NCBI GenBank assembly: GCA_003612395.1
Contig: RAYQ01000019.1
Coordinates: forward strand, 41,879 to 105,878
Source of the DNA: Parablautia intestinalis
Lineage (GTDB): Bacteria; Bacillota; Clostridia; Lachnospirales; Lachnospiraceae
Reading direction: 5' to 3'
Length of the DNA: 64,000 nt
The position numbers and the translations under genes were made by a program. A model generated the notes under the pieces. That model was not told where the DNA came from and made no database searches. It was given only the letters and a program-made list of their open reading frames with translations. Shown here in pieces: positions 34,853 through 44,767 of the stretch (positions are counted from its first letter, which is position 1; the number at the start of each line of letters is the position of its first letter).

Positions 34853-35533
34853 ATGAAAAAAAGAATAAAAATAGCAGCGGTGGCTGTGGCAGTTATTTTG
34901 GTGTTACCGGTATTTGAAGGAGGGAACGGTATTAATGTTGTAATGGCAGGTACAGGAGCTAGTCCTACTGGCACATATACATCGACAACAGGGCCCTCCA
35001 CAACGCCAGGGGCTTCTCAGAGCCCAGGGCAGAACCAGCCTTTGGTACCGGTACAGACGCCGGAAGCATCGCCTAACCCTTCCGGAAATGTACCGGCTGC
35101 CATTGAAGAAAAAGAAAGGTCCGGTTCAAAGCAAAGTCATATTCATACTTTTGAATACGTGAGAGTTCAGGAAGCAACGGAAACACAGGATGCGGTGATA
35201 CAGCTTGAGTGTTACTGTGGAGAGGTGGACAGCGTTTTAACGGAAGCGGGAAGCGCGGCAGGCTTTTTTATCAAAAATGTGATCAAAAAGATTGAAAATG
35301 CTCCTGAAAACGGAACAGTTACCGTTGATACCCGGCTCTGGACCTGCTACAATCAGAAAGTTATGGATGCTTTACAGAAGCGGCCGGATGTAACGCTTGT
35401 TACAAATTATTGCTATGAACATGAGGATTATACGGTTACGATTCCTGCCGGATATGACGTGGAAACTCTGTTAGATGAAAACGGATATTGCGGCTTTAGA
35501 TATTTAAGCCAGGTTATGGAAGCGAACGATTAA
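34853..35533 (+). CDS. Exported protein with Pro/Ser/Thr linker, hypothetical
   Basis: 226 aa from ATG 34853; ATG 34841 is also possible but only one base from AAAGGAG. Signal-like N-terminus (KKRIKIAAVAVAVILVLPVF), a low-complexity Thr/Pro/Ser/Gly region (about 35-80), and a C-terminal domain with Cys pairs (LECYCGE, YCYEHEDYTV, YCGFRYL). No family recognised. Confidence 0.7.
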   Translation: MKKRIKIAAVAVAVILVLPVFEGGNGINVVMAGTGASPTGTYTSTTGPSTTPGASQSPGQNQPLVPVQTPEASPNPSGNVPAAIEEKERSGSKQSHIHTFEYVRVQEATETQDAVIQLECYCGEVDSVLTEAGSAAGFFIKNVIKKIENAPENGTVTVDTRLWTCYNQKVMDALQKRPDVTLVTNYCYEHEDYTVTIPAGYDVETLLDENGYCGFRYLSQVMEAND

Positions 35534-35586
35534 AATCCGGGCTTTTAGTTTTGACATTATTATGGGAGCCCCGGTTAATCAGGTGG

Positions 35587-35618
35587 AGCCGTCCGGTTAC
35601 TTAAACCGGACGGCTTTT
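35587..35618 (+). terminator. Terminator
   Basis: AGCCGTCCGGTT (35587-35598) pairs perfectly with AACCGGACGGCT (35604-35615), then TTTT. Confidence 0.9.
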
Positions 35619-35622
35619 GCTA

Positions 35623-35697
35623 CAATAAGTTTGATCGCGAAGCGAGAAAGTGTTTGTTACAATAAGCTTAATCGCGGAGCGAGAAAGCGTTTGTTAT
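35623..35697 (+). repeat. 37-bp hairpin repeat, two tandem units
   Basis: Units 35623-35660 and 35660-35697. Stem arms here are GCTT/AAGC and TCGC/GCGA in unit 2, another compensated variant of the family. Followed by 150 bases of leader before the AraC gene. Confidence 0.75.
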
Positions 35698-35848
35698 GCT
35701 CTCATTTTTGTGCAGAATTTGAGAGGAATAAATAGAAAAGATGTCGTATACTTCAGATAACGGTTATCCGCCTCCTTCCCGTGCTCTTTGGAGAATGCGG
35801 GGATGGACGGGCTGTTATCACTTCACATTGTCAGGAGGATTTTACAAT

Positions 35849-36757
35849 ATGGAATGGATTGAAAGGTTAAACAGCGCAATAGGCTATATAGAAGAACATT
35901 TGACGGACGAGATCAGCTATGAACAGCTTGGCCGGATTGCCTGCTGCTCTGCGTTTCATTTTCAGAGAATGTTTACTTATATGGCGGGCGTTCCCCTCTC
36001 CGAGTATATTCGCCGGAGAAAGATGTCTTTAGCGGCTGTGGATTTGCAGGGAAGTGATGCAAAAATTATTGATGTGGCGGGGAAATATGGATATAGTTCG
36101 CCCACTGCATTTAACAGAGCATTTCAGTCTGTTCATGGAATTGCCCCATCGGCAGTTAAAAATGAAGGGGTATCCGTAAAATCCTTTCCGCCTATTACTT
36201 TTAAAATCACTGTGAAAGGAGTGGAAGAAATGGAGTATCGGATTGAAACAAAGGAAGCTTTCCGCATTGTCGGCGTATCTGTACCGCTGCAGAAAGATAT
36301 TGAGGAAAATTTTGCAGTTATTCCTGCAAAGTGGCAGGAAGTATCTACAGATGGAACCCTTCCCAAGCTGGTCGGTATGATGAACGCGCAGCCTGTGGGC
36401 GTGCTTGGAGTCAGCACCTGCAGTGATACGCAGCCATGGAGATATTATATTGCCGTGGCATCTTCGGGCGATAAGGGCAGGTTTGAAGAATATACCGTGC
36501 CTGCAGCAACATGGGCAATTTTTGCCGGGAAGGGGACCAATCAGTCTATTCAGGAATTGGAGAGACGTATTGTGACGGAGTGGCTGCCCGCCTCAGGATA
36601 TGAGTATGGCAATGCTCCCGATATTGAGGTCTATATAAATCCGGATCCCCAAGACGCACAGTATGAGGTATGGATACCTGTGGTAAAGAAGCAGGTAAAA
36701 AATCAGTCCTTTTATCACAGAAAAGAGCACCACTATCAGGGGCCCCAGCAGATATAA
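35849..36757 (+). CDS. AraC-type regulator fused to GyrI-like ligand-binding domain
   Basis: 302 aa from ATG 35849 (CAGGAGG RBS). Residues 1-105: AraC double HTH (ISYEQLGRIACCSAFHFQRMF, then IIDVAGKYGYSSPTAFNRAFQ). Residues about 120-300: SOUL/GyrI-like effector domain (YRIETKEAFRIVGVSVPLQ, WQEVSTDG, IPVVKKQ). Such Rob/BmrR-like proteins sense small hydrophobic compounds. Monocistronic. Confidence 0.93.
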   Translation: MEWIERLNSAIGYIEEHLTDEISYEQLGRIACCSAFHFQRMFTYMAGVPLSEYIRRRKMSLAAVDLQGSDAKIIDVAGKYGYSSPTAFNRAFQSVHGIAPSAVKNEGVSVKSFPPITFKITVKGVEEMEYRIETKEAFRIVGVSVPLQKDIEENFAVIPAKWQEVSTDGTLPKLVGMMNAQPVGVLGVSTCSDTQPWRYYIAVASSGDKGRFEEYTVPAATWAIFAGKGTNQSIQELERRIVTEWLPASGYEYGNAPDIEVYINPDPQDAQYEVWIPVVKKQVKNQSFYHRKEHHYQGPQQI

Positions 36758-36978
36758 TAAGACTATATCCGGATAAAACAGTAACAACATAAGGGTATTT
36801 CCTACATAAGGAGGAGGCCTCAGACAGCGCCGATGTAAAAATGCAGAAGCAAAAGATGCTGCATCGGAGGATGACAATGGGGATGTTACGGATGTGCGAA
36901 TGAAGAAAGCCAGAGAATTAAGCTGACGTTTTAAGCAATCCGCTCATATATTACTAGAAAACAGGAACGAGACTATGG
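36758..36978 (+). other. Intergenic region with possible coding remnant
   Basis: A frame ending in TGA near 36923 reads EAKDAASEDDNGDVTDVRMK from 36841, Ala/Asp/Glu-rich and without a start, which may be the tail of a lost gene. AAGGAGGAGG at 36809 has no good ORF behind it. Confidence 0.35.
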
Positions 36979-38727
36979 ATGACGGATCAGGAAAAAATTT
37001 TATCAAACGATTATTATGACATCATTGCCGATTATACTTTACCGGAAAGATTCAGGGGAACACTAAAGGACTTTGTTTATCAGCCTGTCAGTGGAGAAAC
37101 GGGAGTGGTTTATGCAAACAGCCGTGAGGTGATTCCCCTTAGTGTAAGTGACTTTACCTATCAGGTGATCCCCAAGCTGTATGGATTAATGCAGCAGGGA
37201 GAGGTCTTTGATCCTACGCCCTTAATCCGCAGCGGTATTACGGCGGTACAGGGTGGTTCCCTTAATTTAACGGGCAGAGGGGTGATTATAGGTTTTTTGG
37301 ATACAGGAATACGCTATGACGAAGAAGTGTTCAGAAACCCGGACGGCAGCACGCGTATATTGGGAATTTGGGACCAAAACATACAAACAGGTACACCCCC
37401 TAAGGGTATTCTCTACGGATCGGAGTATAAAAGGGAGGCTATTAATTTAGCGCTGCAAAGTGAAAATCCAAGGGAAATTGTTCCCAGCTATGATGAGAAC
37501 GGACATGGCAGTGCAATAGCCAGTGTAGCGGCAGGGAGCCGTCTGGGAAACGGCCTTACCTTTTTGGGAGCGGCACCGGATGCAGATATCGTGGTTGTGA
37601 AATTAAAGGAGGCAAAACAGTATTTGCGGGAATTGTATCTGGTGCCGGATGATGTGCCCGCTTATGCGGAAAGCGATGTACTGGTGGCTGTTAAATATCT
37701 GGAAAGCTATGCGGTATCCCTGTTAAAGCCGCTGGTAATCTGCTTCGGACTTGGAACGAATATGGGAGATCATGACGGACACAGCATACTGGCAGGCTAT
37801 TTAAACCAGATTGCAACCAGGCGCAGCAGAGTGGTGATGGTATGCGGGGGGAACGAAGGCAATAGTGCGCACCATTATGAGGGAACCGCTATAGATGGCC
37901 TTTCGGAGACAATTGACAATGTTGAAATAAGGGTGGACGGCGATACGAAAGGATTTACAGCGGAGCTTTGGGGAAGTGTGCCGGCAAAGCATGCCATATC
38001 CATACGGACCCCCGGAGGTGAGGTGACTCCCAGAGTGGATTTCAGAGACCAGAGCAGCAGGGAGTTTTCCTTTGTGTTTGAAAGGTCAAGAGTTCAGGTT
38101 GACCACATTCTGGTAGAACAGGGTTCAGGGGAAGAACTTATTTTTTTCAGATTTATAGATCCCACGCCGGGAATCTGGACGATTCAGGTTACAATCAGCG
38201 AAAATGCTTCCGGAAGCAGTTTTCATATATGGCTTCCACTGACAGATTTTTTACAAAGTGATACTTACTTTCTGCGGCCATATCCATTTGGGACATTGAC
38301 GGAGCCCTCCAATGCCCGTGAGGTGATTACAATCACCACTTACAATGATGAAAATGGAAGCTTCTGGGCGGAATCCGGCAGGGGGTATACAAGAATGGGA
38401 CGTATGAAGCCGGATATCTGTGCTCCGGGCGTTAACATTGATACAATACTTGGCAACAGAACAGGCTCAAGTATGGCGGTTGCAATTGCATCGGGCGCTG
38501 CAGCACAGTTTCTGCAGTGGGCGGTGATAGAGGTAAACCAGCCCAGAGTGGAGAGCAGAGAGGTGAAAAATTATTTAATACGCGGAGCATACAGAGCGCC
38601 AGGTGAAAGCTATCCTAACAGGGAATGGGGGGATTATGATATTATAGTGTCAAGTCAGCAGGAAACCAGTAAAATCAAGGTGTTCCGCCGGTTTAGTCCA
38701 AATATTTTTTTACTGCAAAAGCAGTAA
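36979..38727 (+). CDS. Csp-like subtilisin family (S8) serine protease
   Basis: 582 aa. Triad D108 (IGFLDTGI), H176 (DENGHGSAIASVAAG) and S498 (RTGSSMAVAIASG), with the large jelly-roll insertion (about 280-450) of the clostridial Csp germination proteases that activate SleC. All three catalytic residues are present, so it is CspB-like rather than the pseudoproteases CspA/CspC. No signal peptide. Weak RBS (AGGAACGA). Another sign of a spore former. Next base block (38728-38804) is AT-rich junction to mobile DNA. Confidence 0.9.
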   Translation: MTDQEKILSNDYYDIIADYTLPERFRGTLKDFVYQPVSGETGVVYANSREVIPLSVSDFTYQVIPKLYGLMQQGEVFDPTPLIRSGITAVQGGSLNLTGRGVIIGFLDTGIRYDEEVFRNPDGSTRILGIWDQNIQTGTPPKGILYGSEYKREAINLALQSENPREIVPSYDENGHGSAIASVAAGSRLGNGLTFLGAAPDADIVVVKLKEAKQYLRELYLVPDDVPAYAESDVLVAVKYLESYAVSLLKPLVICFGLGTNMGDHDGHSILAGYLNQIATRRSRVVMVCGGNEGNSAHHYEGTAIDGLSETIDNVEIRVDGDTKGFTAELWGSVPAKHAISIRTPGGEVTPRVDFRDQSSREFSFVFERSRVQVDHILVEQGSGEELIFFRFIDPTPGIWTIQVTISENASGSSFHIWLPLTDFLQSDTYFLRPYPFGTLTEPSNAREVITITTYNDENGSFWAESGRGYTRMGRMKPDICAPGVNIDTILGNRTGSSMAVAIASGAAAQFLQWAVIEVNQPRVESREVKNYLIRGAYRAPGESYPNREWGDYDIIVSSQQETSKIKVFRRFSPNIFLLQKQ

Positions 38728-38804
38728 AAAGGGATTGGGACAGGCCTGTTTTTAATCTTGAAACTGAAAATTATGCTGCTTGACACTAAATTACCATAAA
38801 GCTG

Positions 38805-39176
38805 TCAGGAACGGGCGAGGTGCGTTTTAAGGAGGTGCAGGGTTCCCCCCAAGTCTTTGGCGGGCCGTGAGGAAGTATCTTTAAGCCCCCGCACCATCAT
38901 CGCGCCCAGAACGCCATCTCCGGGTTTAAGGCTGAACGTAGATCGCTCGGATTGCCTGTCTGTCATCACCTCCTGCAAGCAACCGTCCTGGCGGCGCGCC
39001 TTATCCGCTTCGATACGGGTTATGTACCTGTTATGCCGTATATTCAGTTGACAAGCTGCAATGAGGGGCAAGAGAGCTTGTCCCTTCAATGTGCAGGCAT
39101 TGGGAAAGGTGGGTTCTGACAGGTCTGTTGGCTGCAAAACCAGGTCCGGTCATATTCCTTCATCGCTGCGATCTGC
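38805..39176 (-). pseudogene. Degenerate conjugative-element fragment
   Basis: Minus-strand frames give pieces such as MTDRQSERSTFSLKPGDGVL (from 38966) and, in a shifted frame further up, YWLDNNGWIFASGWNRNT (about 39230), which read like conjugative-transposon proteins broken by frameshifts. GC-rich compared with the flanks. No intact gene. Confidence 0.45.
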
Positions 39177-39698
39177 CTATCGTCCATACCGGCTGCGCGG
39201 TATTCCTGTTCCAGCCGCTGGCGAATATCCAGCCGTTATTGTCCAGCCAGTACCATTTTTTGTGGCGATATAGACCTGGTACATCTCATATTCATCCGGG
39301 GTGAGAAGCTCCGGCGCAAGGGCGGCAATCTGGGTGTTCACAAGCTCCACATGGAGAATATAGTATTCATAAGGGACTTCCTTGCCGGTTGTTTTCCCGG
39401 TTGCCGGGTCGGTGCTGGTTTCGGTGAGGTAGCGGATTTCCACCTCCTCGGTCAGTGTCAGGACATATTGGAGGTCAAAGACGCGCTGTAACTGTGCCGC
39501 CGCGCTCAGGGGCGTGTGCTCATGGAGCAAGGTGCTTAAATAAGCCGCCAGCTCATGGGGGTTATGTCCGATAGGGTCTAAATTGTACCGGTACTCGTCA
39601 TAGCCGGGGTGCAGGCTCTCCATGTTGTCCAGTTCGGCTTGTAGTTCCGCCTCCTTTGCGGCATAGTCCGCTTCAGCTCCCAGCATATCCTGTGCCAT
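39177..39698 (-). pseudogene. Truncated CD1108-like mobile-element protein
   Basis: 173 codons. The first 145 or so (MAQDMLGAEADYAAKEAEL, LHPGYDEYRYNLDPIGHNPH, LTPDEYEMYQVYIATKNGTG) match the middle of the CD1108-family conjugation protein that normally continues into an NlpC/P60 hydrolase domain. Here the C-terminal hydrolase is gone and the frame runs into unrelated sequence. The 5' side is fused to a truncated response regulator. A remnant of a Tn916/Tn1549-like element. Confidence 0.65.
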
Positions 39699-39867
39699 CC
39701 GGCAAATCCCAATCGGTATAGATCAGGGATATAGCTTCTGTATCTAACAGCACCTTTGCTTTAGAAACAGTTGTAGCGGTACTTACCTGAATATTCGTCA
39801 TATTAAAAAACATTTTCAAACCATTTAGAAATGTCTTATCATAATCAACAAGTAGAATTTGCGCCAT
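39673..39867 (-). pseudogene. Truncated response regulator receiver domain
   Basis: From ATG 39867: MAQILLVDYDKTFLNGLKMF and LIYTDWDLPDGTGY, a receiver domain up to the phospho-Asp region (D52/D54), then broken off into the CD1108-like remnant after about 60 residues. Promoter side carries the same 17-bp direct repeat as the intact two-component and ABC genes upstream, so it once belonged to this regulon. Confidence 0.7.
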
Positions 39868-39911
39868 TATGATTTTCCCCTTATTCTTTAATTCCATTGT
39901 AAAATACAAAA

Positions 39912-39928
39912 GTCGCCAGAATGTCGCC
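39912..39928 (-). promoter_or_regulatory. 17-bp direct-repeat operator, site 1
   Basis: Minus strand GGCGACATTCTGGCGAC: two GGCGAC half sites 11 bp apart, followed 13 bases on by TACAAT. Matches sites 43659 and 45503; typical spacing for an OmpR-type activator covering the -35 region. Confidence 0.65.
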
Positions 39929-39940
39929 GTTTGCAAAAAA

Positions 39941-39972
39941 GGGGAGCTTGCCGTAAAAAATGACAAGCCCCC
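39941..39972 (-). terminator. Terminator of the minus-strand ABC operon
   Basis: On the minus strand GGGGGCTTG pairs with CAAGCTCCC (one GU) and is followed by T6. Confidence 0.75.
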
Positions 39973-40059
39973 TAAAATTACTTTCGCCTACTTTTTCTCC
40001 CTGAAAGGTGCAATAAACAATACCACCATTACAAACAGGTATGCAAAATATAAGAAATT

Positions 40060-42549
40060 TTATTCATTTACCCTCAATCGTTCAATGATGCTATGATTAT
40101 CCTCTGTCTTATAAACGAGAATAGGAACCAAATTGCATATAATTATCACAATAGCCAGCGATATAGCTATTTGATAGAATGGATAAGTGAATATTGCGTA
40201 GGATGCTTGCACTTTTACAACTTGAAAAGCCCCATACAATACCGCGCTTCCCAACGTGAAAATCAATATTGCTGTGATGATGGCATAAGTGTTTCCCTCG
40301 ATTTGTAGCATCTTGCATATTTGCTTTTTGGTCATGCCGATGCTTTCAAGGACAGCCAACTCCTTGCTCCTGCTATTCACACTCACATACATCATATTGA
40401 TAAAATTCATTAAACCGATTCCCAACAGAATAACGCTGATTGCGTTTCCTAAGAAAGTGATCCCGCTGAAACTAGCTTTAAGCTCATTGATTTTCTCAAC
40501 CTTTGATGTAATAGTAATTCCACTGTAATTTTCTAATATGGCATTAACGGCATCAAGGGCCTGCTCTGAACTATCAGTTTGTAAAGTGATTCTGTTAATT
40601 TTTCCGGCAACCCCAATCTGTTCCAACCATTTCTGACTGACATAAATATTAGGTGCAATGAGCGTTTTTCCATCCTCCCTGAATGTGGCAGGCAAATAGT
40701 ATGGGGCAATATTTAGGGTATAATTTTCACCATTTAGTGATAGCTGGACTGTCCCGCTGATTGCAGTCCCCTCATAAGGCACGATAGTTGCGGATGCCAA
40801 AAAAGCTATTGCCCCATTGCAAAAATCCTCATATGCAAGGGGACTGCTTATCAATGAAGCAGCTTTGTTAAAGTCCTGTTCCCCAATCCCGAACACATAC
40901 GTCTGATACTTATTTCCATCAGCATACTGCTCAATGGCTTCCTGCGGGACCGTACCAGTACCGCAAAAATCGTTAATGTAATTTTCAAGAATATTGTCGG
41001 CGTCAATAAACCACTGTTCATAGAGTTTGGTCGTATAGGATATTTCCCGCACATCGGGAGCGGCCTGTAAACCGGCCAGAATGTTATCATCGAGGTTTGT
41101 TTGCTGACTTACTTCAATCACAATATCATCGTCCATATATTCGTCTGCCAGATAAGAAGCATCCAATCCTGCCAGTATTCCATTCACAATTACAAACAGG
41201 CTGATTCCTAAAAATAACGAAGCAAGTACCAATATTGTTCCTTTTTTGTTCCGAAAAACATTGCTGATTGCCATTTTGAAAACTTTATTACCGCGGGATG
41301 TTCTGCTGCTGTTTTTCTTTGAAGTATTTACCCCGGAAAAGCGCAAAGCCTCAATAGGTGATACCAAACTTGCAATTTTGGACGGCTTCATGCTGCTAAT
41401 CAATGCCGTGACGAATGAAAACAGTCCCGCCCCTATGAAGATTAACGGAGAATACAATGGAGATATGGCGCTGTCCATGATCATGTCACCTGATAAAGCC
41501 CGTATGCCAAAAGGAACAATTAAGAACACGGTTGCCACACTTAATATCAAGCCTAAAAGTATTCCCCCAAAACTCAACACCCAGACTTGGCGATAAACAA
41601 TTTTTTTCATCTGCCGCTCGCTGGTTCCCAACGTTTTAAGTTGTCCATACATCCGAATATCCTTTGTCACCGAAATATAAAGGACATTGTATATAAGCAA
41701 ATAGCCACAGAACATTATTGTAACAATCAACCCAATGGTCGCTACGACTGGGCTAAAGCTATTTTTGCTGCTTCCGGCTTTTGATAGATCAGTAAATTCC
41801 TGAAGCTCATTTAAGGGTTCAATGTACGAGCGAATTTTATTTCCGTCATCACCTGAAACCGTGAGCGATAGTGCGCTCTTGGTATTCGCTTCGTTTGCAA
41901 CAGAGTTTTTCCAAAAGTCCGTTGCAATGTATGCAATGGCGTTATCATACATTTTGTTGCCGCTATAATCATCATACCAGCCACACAATGTAAAAGAAAA
42001 ATCTTTTGGATTGGAAAGCGGTTGCCAATGAATATCTGTGTAGCCATAGCGGAATGAAAGCGTGATTGTCTGACCGAGGGTCGGATGAACTATACCCATT
42101 CTATCCAAAACCCATGTGGGCAACATGATTTCACTCTCGGATGCGGGATAATGCCCGTTTATATTTACGATTGTTGGAGAAATATGCCGTTCCCATTCAA
42201 CCGTATCACACCAACGGAGAAGAATACTATTGATACGGGGATAGGCTGCTGTATCAATAAAACCGATTTGACGGCTAATACCCATATATACGATATTCTT
42301 GTCCTGCTGTAATGCTTGAATCTGTTGTTCCGTTGGATTTGTTAAGATAATTTCTGCCGCTGTACCGTTGAGCATTTTTTGCTGTTTATCTGCACTTTTC
42401 AAATATCCGCTACCGGTGCAGAGAATTGCAGAAATAAGAAAAGTAGTCATTGCGATAGCAATGATAACAAAAACATTGCGGCGGCGGTTTCCCGACATGA
42501 TTTTGTTTGCAAGCCCTTTGATTTGTTTTCGAGTGTCGTTATAGAACAT
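40060..42549 (-). CDS. FtsX/MacB-type ABC transporter permease
   Basis: 829 aa. N-terminal membrane helix (VFVIIAIAMTTFLISAILC), large extracellular domain, FtsX core (IVTIMFCGYLLIYNVLYIS, then the two-helix block near 310-390), a second signal-like helix near 430 and a C-terminal FtsX core (ISVILLGIGLMNFINMMYVSVNSRSKELAVLESIGM). Full two-domain MacB/BceB-like permease. Part of the operon ATPase, small lipoprotein, permease; probably handles antimicrobial peptides or lipids. Confidence 0.93.
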   Translation of the reverse strand: MFYNDTRKQIKGLANKIMSGNRRRNVFVIIAIAMTTFLISAILCTGSGYLKSADKQQKMLNGTAAEIILTNPTEQQIQALQQDKNIVYMGISRQIGFIDTAAYPRINSILLRWCDTVEWERHISPTIVNINGHYPASESEIMLPTWVLDRMGIVHPTLGQTITLSFRYGYTDIHWQPLSNPKDFSFTLCGWYDDYSGNKMYDNAIAYIATDFWKNSVANEANTKSALSLTVSGDDGNKIRSYIEPLNELQEFTDLSKAGSSKNSFSPVVATIGLIVTIMFCGYLLIYNVLYISVTKDIRMYGQLKTLGTSERQMKKIVYRQVWVLSFGGILLGLILSVATVFLIVPFGIRALSGDMIMDSAISPLYSPLIFIGAGLFSFVTALISSMKPSKIASLVSPIEALRFSGVNTSKKNSSRTSRGNKVFKMAISNVFRNKKGTILVLASLFLGISLFVIVNGILAGLDASYLADEYMDDDIVIEVSQQTNLDDNILAGLQAAPDVREISYTTKLYEQWFIDADNILENYINDFCGTGTVPQEAIEQYADGNKYQTYVFGIGEQDFNKAASLISSPLAYEDFCNGAIAFLASATIVPYEGTAISGTVQLSLNGENYTLNIAPYYLPATFREDGKTLIAPNIYVSQKWLEQIGVAGKINRITLQTDSSEQALDAVNAILENYSGITITSKVEKINELKASFSGITFLGNAISVILLGIGLMNFINMMYVSVNSRSKELAVLESIGMTKKQICKMLQIEGNTYAIITAILIFTLGSAVLYGAFQVVKVQASYAIFTYPFYQIAISLAIVIIICNLVPILVYKTEDNHSIIERLRVNE

Positions 42550-42561
42550 AAACCTGCCCCC

Positions 42562-42933
42562 TTACTTGTCGTAGTCAAGCGTCCAAATACCGTCAGAATA
42601 CTGGATTGCAATTAAGATTTGGGCATCCTCGGTAAAATTATCAGTAAACTCCTGTGAGTGTTCCTCTCCATTGTTATCCACAAAAGAAATCGTATAAATG
42701 TAATCATCAACAGGATCAATTGTGAAATAACAAATTTGTGTATCTTTAATTGCTTTAGGGGAAAAGGATATAGTTTTTCCTAAGTGGGTGATTGTTATGT
42801 CTGTGATTTCATAATCGGAATAATTTGTAATGATCAGGTTTCCGTCCTGATGCACGACATTATCATTTGCAGCACTGCAGCCAGCTAATGATAAAGTAAA
42901 TACCAATACAAAAAGTAAAGTAGATTTTTTCAT
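42562..42933 (-). CDS. Small lipoprotein
   Basis: 123 aa with lipobox SLAGC (Cys near 19) and a beta-rich outer domain (LIITNYSDYEITDITITHLG). Lies between the ATPase and permease genes with 12-nt gaps, so its role is tied to the transporter. No family recognised. Confidence 0.8.
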   Translation of the reverse strand: MKKSTLLFVLVFTLSLAGCSAANDNVVHQDGNLIITNYSDYEITDITITHLGKTISFSPKAIKDTQICYFTIDPVDDYIYTISFVDNNGEEHSQEFTDNFTEDAQILIAIQYSDGIWTLDYDK

Positions 42934-42945
42934 AGTTCAATCTCC

Positions 42946-43611
42946 TTAATTTGTTATTTTTCCATCCTCTATACGGATAATCCGGTCAGCAAGCTGGGCA
43001 ATTGCGTCATTATGTGTAATCATTACCACAGTCTGATGAAATTTCATGCTGGTGACTTTCAGCAGAGAAAGAACATCTTGACTTGTCTTACTATCCAGAT
43101 TTCCTGTTGGTTCATCGGCAAGTATGATTTCCGGCTTAGTAAGTAGGGCGCGAGCAATAGAAACCCGTTGCTGTTGGCCGCCGGAAAGATTGTTAGGGAC
43201 ATTTTCAAGTTTATCTTTCAGCCCCAGCACTCCAACAATCTCTGCCAGCAGTTGTTCATCTACCTTTTTTCCATCTAACTGAACCGGCAGTACAATATTT
43301 TCATAGACATTCAGAACAGGGACTAGGTTATAATTCTGAAATACAAAACCGATATGACGACGACGAAACACGGTAAGTTGCTCAGCGCTTTTTTGAGAAA
43401 TATCTTCTCCGTTGATAATGACCTTGCCGGAAGTAGGACTGTCCAAACCACCCATCATGTGAAGCAACGTTGACTTGCCGGAACCCGAAGTACCGACAAC
43501 GGAAACAAATTCTCCGGCATTGATTTCAAGGCTCACCCCATCCAGCGCCTTTGTCACTGTTTCGCCCTGCTGGTAATATTTTTTCAAATCAACGGTTTGC
43601 AATATTGACAT
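42946..43611 (-). CDS. ABC transporter ATP-binding protein (LolD/MacB type)
   Basis: 221 aa from ATG 43611 (AAAGGTGG RBS; the frame opens upstream without a start signal). Walker [10 protein letters not shown] near 40-48, LSGGQQQR, Walker [15 protein letters not shown]-loop [16 protein letters not shown] is the hallmark of the MacB/LolD family that works with FtsX-type permeases. First gene of the transporter operon, with an operator at 43659-43675. Confidence 0.95.
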   Translation of the reverse strand: MSILQTVDLKKYYQQGETVTKALDGVSLEINAGEFVSVVGTSGSGKSTLLHMMGGLDSPTSGKVIINGEDISQKSAEQLTVFRRRHIGFVFQNYNLVPVLNVYENIVLPVQLDGKKVDEQLLAEIVGVLGLKDKLENVPNNLSGGQQQRVSIARALLTKPEIILADEPTGNLDSKTSQDVLSLLKVTSMKFHQTVVMITHNDAIAQLADRIIRIEDGKITN

Positions 43612-43658
43612 AGTGAATACCACCTTTCTTGTTTGTATCCCAATGATAAAATACAAAG

Positions 43659-43675
43659 GTCACGAGAATGTCGCC
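43659..43675 (-). promoter_or_regulatory. 17-bp direct-repeat operator, site 2
   Basis: Minus strand GGCGACATTCTCGTGAC (second half GTGAC), followed by TATTTTATCATTG as -10 region, 48 bases ahead of the ATPase start. Confidence 0.65.
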
Positions 43676-43735
43676 ATATCTAAAATAATTTCTAAAGAGA
43701 AAGGAAAGAACAAAAAAAGGCGGCTATCTGCCGCC

Positions 43736-44767
43736 TTAATCATTTGGCAGGAAGATGGTAAAAGTTGTACCAGTGCCTACCGCAGAAGTTATTTTGATAC
43801 GCCCGTTCTGCTTTGAAATGATCTCCCTTGTGAGATACAGACCAATACCTATCCCCTCAATGCTGTGTACTTCCGGCTCCCGGTAAAACCTCTTAAAAAT
43901 TGTAGCTTGATGACTTTCTGGGATGCCACGCCCCGTATCGGTTATATCAATTTTGGTGCAGGCTTCCCAGCGAACAACAGCCACTTGAATTGTTCCCTCT
44001 GCCGGGGTATATTTTACAGCGTTCTCTAAAATATTGAATAGGGCTTCCGCCGTCCATTTCGGGTCATGGGGGACAAGCAGATCGTCCGGGCAGTCTACTG
44101 TAACTTTCAAATGCTTTTCTTCTGCTTTCAAAAAAATGCTACCCAAAGCGATTGCCAGAGTTTCATAAATCGGAACCTGTTGCTTGTCTAATGAGATAAC
44201 TCCTGCTTCCAAACGGGAGGACTTTACCATCGCGCCCATAAGAAAATCCAGCTTATCAAGCTGCACATTCATGGATTGCAGATATTCCACTTGCTGTTCA
44301 CGGGAAAGCTCCTGTTCCAAAAGAGTAGCAGCAGCCATCTTCAAATTTGTGGTAGGCGTTTTGACTTGATGGGATATGTCAGAAATCATCCCCTGTAAGT
44401 CGGCACGCTGTTCCTCTATGATTTTTTTGTTGGCCTGCAACATCTGATACAAACGGTTTAGTTGGTGGTTAATGCGGTCTAACAGGGTATCATTATCAAA
44501 AATCATTCTTGGTGTCGTTTCGCCTTGCATCATAGCGTCAATCGTCTGGCATACATCATCCGTAAAATGGGCCAGCCGGTTTTGTAAAACCTTGACTAAG
44601 ATAAATGCCCATATAGATAATGCTGCAGTGGTAATCAGGCATACAATAGCTGTCGTCACATTTTGGGTAGCGAAAAACACACCGATACACAGAGCAGGGA
44701 TTGTTATGGTAACGCCTGCTCCAATCAGCTGGAAAATACCAGAAAGAGATAACTGTACTTTTTTCAT
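43736..44767 (-). CDS. Sensor histidine kinase, intramembrane-sensing type
   Basis: 343 aa. Two N-terminal membrane helices (ITIPALCIGVFFA, then TTAIVCLITTAALSIWAFILV) joined by only a few residues, so it lacks an outside sensor and probably reads its partner transporter, like BceS. HisKA box MISDISHQVKTPTTNL, then HATPase motifs (NILENAVKYTP, DTGRGIPE, GIGLYLTR). The ATG overlaps the regulator's stop. A rho-independent hairpin (AAGGCGGC...GCCGCCTT, 43719-43737) lies at its 3' end. Confidence 0.95.
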   Translation of the reverse strand: MKKVQLSLSGIFQLIGAGVTITIPALCIGVFFATQNVTTAIVCLITTAALSIWAFILVKVLQNRLAHFTDDVCQTIDAMMQGETTPRMIFDNDTLLDRINHQLNRLYQMLQANKKIIEEQRADLQGMISDISHQVKTPTTNLKMAAATLLEQELSREQQVEYLQSMNVQLDKLDFLMGAMVKSSRLEAGVISLDKQQVPIYETLAIALGSIFLKAEEKHLKVTVDCPDDLLVPHDPKWTAEALFNILENAVKYTPAEGTIQVAVVRWEACTKIDITDTGRGIPESHQATIFKRFYREPEVHSIEGIGIGLYLTREIISKQNGRIKITSAVGTGTTFTIFLPND

